From: JBBILG01 sp037445085 | GTDB taxonomy: Bacteria; Pseudomonadota; Gammaproteobacteria; Burkholderiales; Methylophilaceae | Length of the DNA stretch: 23,492 bases | Reading direction: 5' to 3' | NCBI GenBank assembly: GCA_037445085.1 | Contig: JBBILG010000019.1 | Location: 1 to 23,492 of the forward strand | In this document: positions 1 to 7,390 of the stretch, in pieces | How the letters are laid out: the number at the start of each line of letters is the position of its first letter | Numbering within the stretch: position 1 is the first letter of the stretch | The notes under the pieces: generated by a model | What the model saw: only the letters and a program-made list of their open reading frames with translations | What the model was told of the DNA's origin: nothing | The model's database searches: none | Translations under genes and position numbers: made by a program

Positions 1-210
1 CTGGGTTCGCTCTTGGCCGGGGCGGTGATCACCGAAACCGTATTCGGCTGGGACGGGGTGGGGCGGCTGCTGGTGGAATCCATTGAGAAGCGCGACTATC
101 CGGTGACCCAGGCCTGCGTGCTGGTCATCGCGCTCACCTACGTGCTGGTCAACCTGGCGACCGATCTCGCCTACACGCGGCTGGATCCGCGCGTGCGTCT
201 TTCCGCATGA
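1..210 (+). CDS. ABC transporter permease, DppB/OppB type (C-terminal fragment)
   Basis: The reading frame is open from base 1 and stops at 208-210, so only about the last 69 residues of an inner-membrane permease are present. The visible part has the ending typical of DppB/OppB-family peptide or nickel permeases: AGAVITETVFGWDGVGRL, then a final hydrophobic helix (about residues 36-56), and a tail containing DPRVRLSA, the usual 'D-P-R-x-R' end of this family. The stop overlaps the start of the next gene (ATGA), which encodes the partner DppC-type permease, so the two are translationally coupled. The substrate (peptide, opine, nickel or similar) cannot be told without the binding protein and ATPases, which must lie upstream. 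Confidence 0.88.
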   Translation: MGSLLAGAVITETVFGWDGVGRLLVESIEKRDYPVTQACVLVIALTYVLVNLATDLAYTRLDPRVRLSA

Positions 211-992
211 GGCACTGGCCGCTGGCGATTCTGCTGTTCTGGCTAGCGGCGGCGCTGGCGGCGCCCTGGCTGGGACCGGCGCCGAACGACATCCAGCTCG
301 CGCGCATCCTCGCCGCGCCGGACGCGCAGGACTGGCTGGGCCGCGACGACCTCGGCCGCGACATCCTGGCGCGCCTGCTGACCGGGGCGCAGGTGTCGCT
401 GCTGGTGGCCGGCACGGTCACCGCGGTGACGCTTGGCTTCGGCACCGCCATCGGTCTGCTGGCAGGTTACGCCGGCGGCCGGGTGGACCGCTTGCTGATG
501 CACGTCACCGACATCTTCCTCGCCTTTCCCGGTATTCTGCTCGCCATCGCCTTCGCCGCCGTGCTGGGACCTGGGCTCAGCAATCTCGTCCTGGCGCTGT
601 GCCTGACTTCCTGGGTGGGCTACGCGCGCCTGGCGCGGGCGCAGGCGCTGGCGCTGAAGGATCGCCAGCACGTGCTGGCGGCAAAATCCCTGGGAGCCTC
701 GCCCTGGCGCATCATGCGCGTGCACATGCTGCCGCTGCTGGCCGCCCCCCTGGTGGTGGAAGCCACTTACGGCATTGCCAGCCTGGTCGTCGCCGAGGCC
801 GGCCTGTCCTTCCTCGGCCTTGGCATCCAGCCGCCGCATGCCTCGTGGGGCAGCATGCTGCGCGACGGCGTGCGCTACCTGCTGGTAGCGCCGCATTACG
901 TGCTGGCGGCGGGCCTGAGCCTGATGTCGCTGGTGTTGGCGGCGAACGTGCTGGGCGATAAACTGCGGGACTACTGGGATATCAGAAGGTAA
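207..992 (+). CDS. ABC transporter permease, DppC/OppC type
   Basis: This 261-residue inner-membrane protein is the second permease of a peptide/nickel-type ABC importer. It opens with a membrane helix (residues 5-22) and then the DppC-type segment DWLGRDDLGRDILARLLTGA. Several further hydrophobic segments follow. The cytoplasmic loop that contacts the ATPase is seen as KSLGASPWRIMRVHMLP (about residues 156-172), and the typical AEAGLSFLGLGIQPPHASWG segment lies near residue 200. It is a little shorter than most DppC proteins (280-300 residues) because the N-terminal tail is short. The ATG overlaps the upstream permease stop, which supports this start. nagZ begins 4 bases after its stop, so transporter and nagZ probably share a transcript. 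Confidence 0.9.
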   Translation: MRHWPLAILLFWLAAALAAPWLGPAPNDIQLARILAAPDAQDWLGRDDLGRDILARLLTGAQVSLLVAGTVTAVTLGFGTAIGLLAGYAGGRVDRLLMHVTDIFLAFPGILLAIAFAAVLGPGLSNLVLALCLTSWVGYARLARAQALALKDRQHVLAAKSLGASPWRIMRVHMLPLLAAPLVVEATYGIASLVVAEAGLSFLGLGIQPPHASWGSMLRDGVRYLLVAPHYVLAAGLSLMSLVLAANVLGDKLRDYWDIRR

Positions 993-996
993 AACC

Positions 997-2049
997 ATGT
1001 CGCTCGGCCCGCTCATGCTGGATGTCGCCGGCACCGAACTCGACGCGGACGACCTGCGTCGGCTGCGCCACCCCCTGGTGGGCGGGGTCATCCTGTTTGC
1101 GCGCAACTACCGGTCGCCGACGCAGCTCAAGGCGCTCACCGCGTCCATCCACGCCGTGCGCCAGCCGCCGCTGCTGATCGCGGTGGATCACGAGGGCGGC
1201 CGCGTGCAGCGCTTCCGCGAGGGCTTCACCCGCATCCCCGCCATGCGCGAGCTGGGCCGCGTGTGGGACCACAACCCGCGCCGCGCCCGTCAACTGGCGG
1301 AAGAGACGGGCTGGGTGCTGGCGGCGGAGTTGCGCGCGCACGGCATCGACTTCAGCTTCACGCCCGTGCTCGACATCGATTACGGCAGCAGCGGCGTCAT
1401 CGGCGACCGCGCTTTCCACCGCAACACCCAGGCCGTCTCGGAACTGGCGCATGCCCTGATGAGCGGCCTCCGGCGCGGCGGCATGGCGGCGGTGGGCAAG
1501 CATTTCCCCGGGCATGGCTTCGTTATCGCCGATTCGCACGTGGCGGTGCCGGTGGACGAGCGCGCGCCGGCCGAGATCGAGCACGACGACCTGGTGCCGT
1601 TCCGCCGCCTGATCGACGATGGCCTGCCCGCCATCATGCCGGCGCACGTCATCTACCCCAGGGTGGATAACCGGCCGGCCGGCTTTTCCCGCGTCTGGCT
1701 GCAGGAGGTGCTGCGCCGCCGCCTCGGCTTCCATGGCGCCATCTTCAGCGACGACCTCGCCATGGAAGGTGCCGGTGTCGCCGGCGGTGTGACGCAGCGC
1801 GCGCTGGCGGCGCTTGAGGCCGGCTGCGACATGGTGTTGCTGTGCAATCGTCCGGATCTCGCCGACGAACTGCTGGATGCGCTGCAATGGCAGATGTCCG
1901 CCGTCAGCATGGCGCGACTGGCACGCATGCACGGCCGGCACCATCCTGGGGGCATGGATGCGCTGCACGAAAGCGCCGAATTCATGCGGGCGGTGCATCA
2001 TGTCGCCACGCTCGGCGTGGAGGAGGGCAACCTGCGGTTCGGCGCCTGA
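997..2049 (+). CDS. nagZ: Beta-N-acetylhexosaminidase (GH3)
   Basis: This 350-residue cytosolic glycoside hydrolase family 3 enzyme removes terminal N-acetylglucosamine from GlcNAc-anhydroMurNAc-peptides during peptidoglycan recycling. The family motifs are visible in order: VDHEGGRVQRF at residues 63-73, KHFPGHG at 168-174, the catalytic Asp/His pair in ADSHVAVP (D179, H181), and the nucleophile segment IFSDDLAME at 249-257. Length and single-domain form match the Gram-negative NagZ type. The ATG at 997 follows an AAGG-type ribosome site and sits 4 bases after the permease stop. Co-transcription with a peptide-type ABC permease would fit import of peptides or cell-wall fragments, but that link is inference. 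Confidence 0.95.
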   Translation: MSLGPLMLDVAGTELDADDLRRLRHPLVGGVILFARNYRSPTQLKALTASIHAVRQPPLLIAVDHEGGRVQRFREGFTRIPAMRELGRVWDHNPRRARQLAEETGWVLAAELRAHGIDFSFTPVLDIDYGSSGVIGDRAFHRNTQAVSELAHALMSGLRRGGMAAVGKHFPGHGFVIADSHVAVPVDERAPAEIEHDDLVPFRRLIDDGLPAIMPAHVIYPRVDNRPAGFSRVWLQEVLRRRLGFHGAIFSDDLAMEGAGVAGGVTQRALAALEAGCDMVLLCNRPDLADELLDALQWQMSAVSMARLARMHGRHHPGGMDALHESAEFMRAVHHVATLGVEEGNLRFGA

Positions 2050-2082
2050 TTGCTGCGCCTTGCCTGCGAACCGCCGCCAGGC

Positions 2083-2111
2083 TTGAAACTTTTCGGTGCT
2101 TCGTTTAGTCT
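2083..2111 (+). promoter_or_regulatory. Possible promoter of the YccA-like gene
   Basis: TTGAAA at 2083-2088 resembles a -35 box. The region 15-17 bases downstream (TTTAGT at 2104-2109, or TAGTCT at 2106-2111) is a weak -10 candidate. It lies in the 100-base gap between nagZ and the next gene, the one place in this plus-strand run where a new promoter would be expected. It rests on hexamer matching only. Confidence 0.3.
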
Positions 2112-2149
2112 TTCGTTCAGTTTTCATTCACACGGGGTAGCTCACAACC

Positions 2150-2842
2150 ATGCAAACCGATTACCAAGTCGCTTCCACTGCCGGCTCCGCCATTTCCGCC
2201 GGCACCCACAAGGTACTGCGCAACACCTACATGCTGCTCGGCCTGACCATGGTGCCGACGCTGATCGGCGCGGTGGCTGGCATGAGCCTCAACTTCGCCT
2301 GGGCCGCGCAGCATCCCGTCCTGTTCACCCTGGGCGCGCTGGCCCTGGTGTTTGGCATGTTCTTTGCCGTCAGTGCCTACCGCAACAGCGCGTTGGGCGT
2401 GCTGCTGCTGCTGGCGCTCACCGGCCTCATGGGCCTGCTGCTCGGCCCCATCCTGCAGATGGCCCTGAGCCTCGCCAACGGCGGCCAACTGGTGATGCTG
2501 GCGGCGGGCGGCACCGGGGTCATCTTCATGACGCTGGCCGGCATCGCCACCACGACCAAGCGGGATTTCAGCTTCCTCGGCAATTTCCTGATGGTGGGGT
2601 TGATCCTGCTCATCGTCGCCATGCTGGCCAACCTGTTCTTCCAGATCCCGGCGCTGTCGCTGGCGCTGTCCGGCGTGGCCGTGCTGCTGTTCTCCGGCTT
2701 CATCCTGTACGACGTCAGCCGCATCGTGCAGGGCGGCGAGACCAACTACGTGATGGCGACCCTGGCGCTCTACCTGAACATCTACAATCTGTTCGTCAAC
2801 CTGCTGCACCTGCTGATGGCGCTGATGGGCGAACGCGAATAA
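2150..2842 (+). CDS. yccA: YccA-like Bax inhibitor-1 (TMBIM) family membrane protein
   Basis: This is a 230-residue protein with seven evenly spaced hydrophobic segments and a short hydrophilic N-terminus, the plan of the Bax inhibitor-1/YccA family. The C-terminal signature is clear: FSGFILYDVSRIV followed by GGETNYVMATLALYLNIYNLF. The GGETNY block is what one expects of E. coli YccA, an inner-membrane protein that interacts with and restrains the protease FtsH. Asp188 of the YD motif is present. The second acidic position used as a pH sensor in Bacillus YetJ is Asn210 here, as expected for the YccA branch, which also lacks that Asp. The gene stands alone after a 100-base gap and is followed by a strong terminator. 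FtsH control is inferred from the family. Confidence 0.9.
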   Translation: MQTDYQVASTAGSAISAGTHKVLRNTYMLLGLTMVPTLIGAVAGMSLNFAWAAQHPVLFTLGALALVFGMFFAVSAYRNSALGVLLLLALTGLMGLLLGPILQMALSLANGGQLVMLAAGGTGVIFMTLAGIATTTKRDFSFLGNFLMVGLILLIVAMLANLFFQIPALSLALSGVAVLLFSGFILYDVSRIVQGGETNYVMATLALYLNIYNLFVNLLHLLMALMGERE

Positions 2843-2861
2843 CGCCTCCGGCCCGCCGCCT

Positions 2862-2894
2862 GAGAAACCCGCCGCGCGGCGGGTTTCTCGTTTT
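2862..2894 (+). terminator. Rho-independent terminator after the YccA-like gene
   Basis: A perfect inverted repeat with 14-base arms, GAGAAACCCGCCGC (2862-2875) and GCGGCGGGTTTCTC (2876-2889), is followed by GTTTTC. It begins 20 bases after the stop codon. The T-run is short and only on the plus-strand side, so it ends the yccA transcript and is a weaker stop for the convergent tadA operon. Confidence 0.85.
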
Positions 2895-2959
2895 CGGCGC
2901 TGTACATGCCACACTGGCACGCCTGCTCGTGCCGGACGCCGTGTTCTGCATCGTCTGGT

Positions 2960-3433
2960 TCAGCATGCATCGCCAGGCGATCCTGCGCGTCTGGCGGCAA
3001 AGAAATCGCTGAGCAGCCGGCCGCATTCTTCGGCCAGCACGCCGTCGGCCATTCGCTTGAGATGGTGGTTGAGACGGCCTTCTCCCAACAGGTTGATTAC
3101 GCTGCCGCAGGCACCGGTCTTGGGGTCGCTCGCGCCGAACACCAGGCGGGCGATGCGGGCGTGCAGCATGGCGCCGACGCACATGGCGCAGGGTTCCAGC
3201 GTGACATACAGCGTGCAGTCCACCAGCCGGTAGTTGCCGGTGCGGCGGGCGGCATCGCGCATGGCCCGGATTTCGGCATGGGCGCTGGGGTCATGCTGCG
3301 AGATGGGCGCGTTGTAGCCGCGCCCGATGATCTCGCCGTCGCGCACCACGATGGCGCCCACCGGCACTTCGCCCGCAGCGGCGCCTGCGCGGGCGAGTTC
3401 CAGGGCGATGCGCATGTAGTCCTGGTCGGTCAT
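2960..3433 (-). CDS. tadA: tRNA-specific adenosine deaminase
   Basis: This 157-residue enzyme converts adenosine to inosine at the wobble position (A34) of tRNA-Arg(ACG). The zinc-deaminase signature is complete: H52-A-E54 in SAHAEIRAM, and the cysteines C82 and C85 in LEPCAMCVGAM. E54 is the proton shuttle. GEVPVGAIVV (21-30) and the FGASDPKTGACGS segment are also typical of TadA. The frame is open further upstream, but the ATG at 3433 is chosen because it overlaps the stop of the transglutaminase gene (ATGA) and gives the usual TadA N-terminus. It is the last gene of a DUF58-tgpA-tadA run, and coupling of an essential tRNA editing enzyme to a transglutaminase gene is a matter of layout rather than known shared function. 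Confidence 0.96.
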   Translation of the reverse strand: MTDQDYMRIALELARAGAAAGEVPVGAIVVRDGEIIGRGYNAPISQHDPSAHAEIRAMRDAARRTGNYRLVDCTLYVTLEPCAMCVGAMLHARIARLVFGASDPKTGACGSVINLLGEGRLNHHLKRMADGVLAEECGRLLSDFFAARRAGSPGDAC

Positions 3434-5394
3434 GGCCGGAATTTCCTGATGTGGTGGATGAGCCGCCGGCAGCGCTGCGACGTGTAAGCCCGCCCGTAGC
3501 GCTGGGCGGCGTAGTCGGTGGCGATCGCGCGGATGATGTCGGCTCGCTGCGGCAGTGCGCTGGCCGCGCGCGCGGCGTAATCCAGGGCACCTTCCCAGGG
3601 TTCGCGGCGCAGGCCGCGTTGCCCGAGCTTGGCCTCGAAGCGCCGGAAGGCGCGGTCCAGGCGGTGGCCGGCCCGCCGGCCGCCGCGCAAGGCAGCCAGC
3701 ATGAAGCCGAGCAGCAGCAGCGTCACTGCGGCGACCATGGTCTGCGCAACCTCGCGCAGGCCGATGCCGCTGCCGTAGAGCCAGGACAGCAGTTCCCGCT
3801 GCCGCTGCTGGTTGTAGCCCAGCACCCACTGGTTCCAGCCGTTATTGAGCGCGTCCAGGCCGAGATGGAGCTGGCGCAGCAGGGGAAAGCTCTCGCCGGC
3901 GAGTCCCGGCAGCGCCTCTCCGGCGGGCAGGGCGGAGGCGATGCCGGCTTCGATGCGCTGCGGCGCCACCGCGGCGGTGGGGTCCACCCGCACCCAGCCG
4001 CGTTCCGGCAGCCACACTTCCGCCCAGGCATGGGCGTCCGACTGGCGCACGATAAGATAACCGCCGATGGGATTGACCATGCCGCCCTGGTAGCCGGTGA
4101 CCACGCGCGCCGGCACGCCGGCGGCGCGCATGAGGAAGACGAAGCTGCCGGCATAGTGTTCGCAGAAGCCGCGGCGGGTGTCGAACAGGAATTGGTCCAC
4201 GCCGTGGTTACCCAGGCGCGGCGGGCTGAGGGTGTAGACGAATTTCTGCTCGCGGAACATGTGCAGGGCGCGTTCTACCAAGGCGGCCGGGGCAGCCCCG
4301 GAATCCGCCCACTCCCGCCCGAGCGTGCGCGTGCGTGGGTTGCTGCCCGCCGGCAGTTGCAGGGCGAGCTCGCGCGCCAGCGGGGCGAGCGTTGCTTCCA
4401 GGCGATAGTCGAGGTGGGAGGCGGCGTCGTAGCGCAGCCGGCTGCGCACCGGCTGGGCTGCCAGGACCTGCTGGCCGGGGTGCAGCACGGCACCCTGCGG
4501 CAGCTCGGCAGGCAGGTCGAGCAGAAACAGCCAGCGCCGGTTGTGGGGTTCCAGCGTCACCGCATAGTCGGTGCGGGCACTGCCCTCCGGCAGGGAGGCT
4601 TGCGGCAGATTGCGCGCCTGCGTGCCCGGGCGCCAGGCGTAGCCGTCGAAATGCCAGAACACCGGTCCGCGCCAGTAGCGCTGGTGCGCCGGGGGCGCGG
4701 TGCCGGAGAATTCGGCGCGGAAGGCCACCTCGTCGGAAATGCCGAGCTGGCTGATGCTGCCGGGCGACATGTCCTCGGACAGACCGGTCATGGCCTCCAA
4801 GGCGTCCCGCGGCACGCCCCACAGCGGCCCCGGCAGCCGCGGGAACAGCAGGAACAGCACCAGCATCAGCGGCACCGCCTGCAGCAGCATGCGGCAGCCC
4901 AGGCGCAGCCTGGCCATGCCGCCCAGGGTGCCGCCGGGGTGACTGATGTCCAGCAGCGCCGCGGCGAGCACGGCGGTGGGCAGCAGGATATACAGCCCCA
5001 ACAGCAGCGACTGCGAGAACAGGAAGGTGGTGAAGCCGAGAAACCAGCCGGCATGGACCAGCAGGATGGCGTCACGGCGTCTGTCGGCCTCCAGCAGTTT
5101 CATGCCCAGCATGAGCACCAGCAGGGCCACGCTGGCATCGCGGCCCAGGCTGCCGGCATGACTGGCCAGCACCCCGGCCATGCCGCCCAGCGCCAGCGGC
5201 AGCCGCAGCCACAGCGGTGGCAGCGCCAGCCGGCGCCGCATCAGCAGATAGCGCCACGCGCCCAGGGCGCCGACCGCGAGACTGACCCATGGCGGCAAGT
5301 GTGCGAACAGCGGCGCCAGCGCCAGCAGCAGGCCGGCCAGCAGCCAGGTGAGTTGTCCGCCCTGCAGGGGATGGCAGTTGACCGCAGCCTTCAT
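3430..5394 (-). CDS. tgpA: TgpA-like transglutaminase-domain membrane protein (DUF3488)
   Basis: The product is a 654-residue inner-membrane protein with a periplasmic transglutaminase-like domain. The first about 190 residues contain roughly six hydrophobic segments (DUF3488 region). A soluble domain follows with the full Cys-His-Asp triad: C411 in RRGFCEHYAG, H455 in SDAHAWAEVW and D471 in RVDPTAAV. A further membrane helix lies near residues 545-570 (TMVAAVTLLLLGFMLAAL), followed by a cytoplasmic C-terminal domain. The order matches Pseudomonas TgpA, a protein reported as essential there; its substrate is not known. The frame extends to 5433, but the ATG at 5394 overlaps the DUF58 stop (ATGA) and gives the better N-terminus. 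tadA overlaps its own stop in the same way. Confidence 0.93.
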   Translation of the reverse strand: MKAAVNCHPLQGGQLTWLLAGLLLALAPLFAHLPPWVSLAVGALGAWRYLLMRRRLALPPLWLRLPLALGGMAGVLASHAGSLGRDASVALLVLMLGMKLLEADRRRDAILLVHAGWFLGFTTFLFSQSLLLGLYILLPTAVLAAALLDISHPGGTLGGMARLRLGCRMLLQAVPLMLVLFLLFPRLPGPLWGVPRDALEAMTGLSEDMSPGSISQLGISDEVAFRAEFSGTAPPAHQRYWRGPVFWHFDGYAWRPGTQARNLPQASLPEGSARTDYAVTLEPHNRRWLFLLDLPAELPQGAVLHPGQQVLAAQPVRSRLRYDAASHLDYRLEATLAPLARELALQLPAGSNPRTRTLGREWADSGAAPAALVERALHMFREQKFVYTLSPPRLGNHGVDQFLFDTRRGFCEHYAGSFVFLMRAAGVPARVVTGYQGGMVNPIGGYLIVRQSDAHAWAEVWLPERGWVRVDPTAAVAPQRIEAGIASALPAGEALPGLAGESFPLLRQLHLGLDALNNGWNQWVLGYNQQRQRELLSWLYGSGIGLREVAQTMVAAVTLLLLGFMLAALRGGRRAGHRLDRAFRRFEAKLGQRGLRREPWEGALDYAARAASALPQRADIIRAIATDYAAQRYGRAYTSQRCRRLIHHIRKFRP

Positions 5395-6377
5395 GATGGC
5401 GGTAATCCTTGCAGGGCCAGCGCCTGCAGGCATGCGTGCAGGTGTGCGGGGCCAGCGTCCGGAGCGATGTCCCGGCCCGGCAGGCGCAGGCCGAAGCGCA
5501 TGCCTGCCGCCTGCGCATCCAGCACCCAGCGCGTGAGCTGCGCGATGCGCGCCTCGCCGTCGCGCCCTGGCGTCATCTTCCAGTCCAGCCAGATGGTGCC
5601 GCCCGCACTGCCTTCGAACTGTTTGGCGAGGAGCGATTCGGAGCGGGCCGATGCCTTCCAGTCCACGCGCCGCGGCGAATCGCCCTCGCGGTGCTCGCGC
5701 AGGCCGCTGAAATCCCCGTCATCGCCGCTGCCATGCCTGCCGCTGCCGTCGGTGTATGCCGCTTGTGGCCAGGGTGTGCCGGGCGCGGCAGGCGAGGGGT
5801 ACACCAGGCAGCGCGCCGGCAGTTCGGCATGGGCCCAGGCGCGGAACAGGCCGAGCGGGAATTCGCCGGCGGCGGTGCAACGCGGCAGCGGCAGCCAGCC
5901 GCGCTGACGGGCTGGCAGGCTGATGTCCAGTGTCGTTTGCCCTGTGGCGGCGATGTCGGCAAGCACGGGTGCCGCCCCTTGCGCCATCACGGTGACGGCG
6001 TGGCGCGCGTCGCGCCGCGGGTTGCCCAGGGTAATGCGGAATTGCGAGTGCTGGCCGGCGAACACCGGCGCCGGGCAGGCAGCCTGCAATTGCAGGCCGG
6101 TCAGATTGCGCCAGGCGTGCAGCATGGCGACCAGGCCGAGGCCGGCCAGCAGAAAGGTCAGGGCATATCCAAGGTTCAAGCTGTAGTTGATGGAGCCGAT
6201 CAGCATGCAGGCGAGCAACACGGCATGGAGCAGACCGGCGCGTGTGGGCAGGATGTAGACTTGGCGCGGACCGAGTACGGCCGTCCCGCCAGCGGACGTG
6301 CGGGCCGGCCGCAGCAGCTTCTCCCGGCCGGCCCGCGGGCGGCCGGTGAGGAAACGGTGGAGCGAGGATGTTAACAT
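5391..6377 (-). CDS. DUF58 domain-containing protein
   Basis: This 328-residue protein has two adjacent membrane helices (about residues 48-92) followed by a soluble region. That region ends in the DUF58 signature DFSGLREHREGDSPRRVDWKASAR (about residues 224-247), the 'G-x-R-E-Y-x-x-G-D-x-x-R-x-I-D-W' block of the family. DUF58 proteins are usually found between a MoxR-type AAA ATPase and a TgpA-like transglutaminase and are thought to act with them in assembling or maturing envelope proteins; the exact role is unknown. Here the TgpA gene follows with an ATGA overlap, but no MoxR gene precedes it. The neighbour across 63 bases is a divergent metal exporter. The ATG at 6377 is the first start before the divergent gap. 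Confidence 0.9.
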   Translation of the reverse strand: MLTSSLHRFLTGRPRAGREKLLRPARTSAGGTAVLGPRQVYILPTRAGLLHAVLLACMLIGSINYSLNLGYALTFLLAGLGLVAMLHAWRNLTGLQLQAACPAPVFAGQHSQFRITLGNPRRDARHAVTVMAQGAAPVLADIAATGQTTLDISLPARQRGWLPLPRCTAAGEFPLGLFRAWAHAELPARCLVYPSPAAPGTPWPQAAYTDGSGRHGSGDDGDFSGLREHREGDSPRRVDWKASARSESLLAKQFEGSAGGTIWLDWKMTPGRDGEARIAQLTRWVLDAQAAGMRFGLRLPGRDIAPDAGPAHLHACLQALALQGLPPS

Positions 6378-6440
6378 GCGGGTATCACGGCATCCGGTTG
6401 CTGCGACTGGTGTGAGATTTTCACCCGCTGCGACTGCCGC

Positions 6441-7382
6441 ATGGTAGCAAGGATATCAGAGTTGGGCGAAACACTGCACCATCCTCACGGCCATCGTCAT
6501 GGGCCCGCCAGCCATGACCGGGCATTTGCCTTCGGCATCCTGCTCAATGCTGGCTTCGTGCTGGTGGAGGCGTGGTTCGGCTGGCAGTCGCAGTCGCTGG
6601 CCCTGCTGGCGGATGCCGCGCACAATCTCTCCGACGTGCTGGCCCTGGTGCTGGCCTGGACGGCTGCCGCGCTCGGGCGGCTTGCCCCGGACGCGCGCTA
6701 TACCTACGGCTGGCGGCGCGCCTCCATTCTGGCGGCGCTGCTCAATGCGCTGATCCTGCTGGCGGCGATGGGGGCACTGGCTTGGGAGGCAGTGCAGCGC
6801 CTCGGCGAGCCGCAGCCGGTGGAAGCCACCACGGTTATTGCCGTGGCGGCCGCCGGCATTCTGGTCAATGGTCTGACCGCCGCGCTGTTCCTGCGCGGCA
6901 GCCGCCACGACCTCAACATCCGCGGCGCTTTTCTGCACATGACGGGGGACGCGCTGGTGTCGCTGGGCGTGGTGGCGGCCGGTGTGCTCTATCTGTGGCG
7001 GGGCTGGGGGTGGCTGGACCCGGCCGTCAGCCTCGCCATTGCCCTGCTGATCTTCTACGTCACCTGGGGGTTGCTGCGCCAGTCGCTGCACCTGCTGCTG
7101 GACGGCGTCCCGACCGGTTTGCAACTGGCCGAGGTACGCGCCTGCCTGCTGGCGCAGCCGGGGGTGGCCGAGGTGCATGATCTGCACGTATGGGCGATGA
7201 GCACTTCGGAAACGGCGCTGACCGCCCATCTCGTCCTGCCGGACGGCCATCCCGGTGACGACTTCTATGCGCGGGTGAACGCGGAGCTGCACCGGCGCTT
7301 TGGCATCGGTCACGCCACCTTGCAGATCGAGGGCGGCGACGGCGGGGCAGCCTGCCACTTGGCCGGGCACGCCGGCCAGTGA
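6441..7382 (+). CDS. Cation diffusion facilitator, CzcD/ZitB type (Zn/Co/Cd export)
   Basis: A 313-residue inner-membrane antiporter of the CDF family exports divalent metals, mainly zinc, in exchange for protons. The His-rich N-terminus (HHPHGHRHGPASH, 13-25) precedes six hydrophobic segments. The transport-site residues are present as H61-x3-D65 in AAHNLSD and H166-x3-D170 in FLHMTGD, the pattern of Zn-type CDFs. The C-terminal cytoplasmic domain contains VAEVHDLHVWAMS, also typical. Start choice is uncertain. ATG 6441 has no evident ribosome site, whereas an in-frame TTG at 6462 follows AAGGA at 6449-6453 with 8-base spacing and would shorten the protein by 7 residues. Its stop is 8 bases from the convergent prfC stop. 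Confidence 0.93.
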   Translation: MVARISELGETLHHPHGHRHGPASHDRAFAFGILLNAGFVLVEAWFGWQSQSLALLADAAHNLSDVLALVLAWTAAALGRLAPDARYTYGWRRASILAALLNALILLAAMGALAWEAVQRLGEPQPVEATTVIAVAAAGILVNGLTAALFLRGSRHDLNIRGAFLHMTGDALVSLGVVAAGVLYLWRGWGWLDPAVSLAIALLIFYVTWGLLRQSLHLLLDGVPTGLQLAEVRACLLAQPGVAEVHDLHVWAMSTSETALTAHLVLPDGHPGDDFYARVNAELHRRFGIGHATLQIEGGDGGAACHLAGHAGQ

Positions 7383-7390
7383 CGGCGCGG

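Noticed and set aside
2050..3012. A 320-codon plus-strand open frame across the YccA-like gene.
   Set aside because: Out-of-frame Arg/His/Pro-rich translation overlapping a seven-helix membrane protein in the correct frame and a terminator.
3451..5907. An 818-codon plus-strand open frame opposite tgpA and the DUF58 gene.
   Set aside because: It is the shadow of the GC-rich minus-strand genes; it is rich in Gln, Ala, Gly and Arg with no domain, while the opposite strand has complete catalytic motifs.
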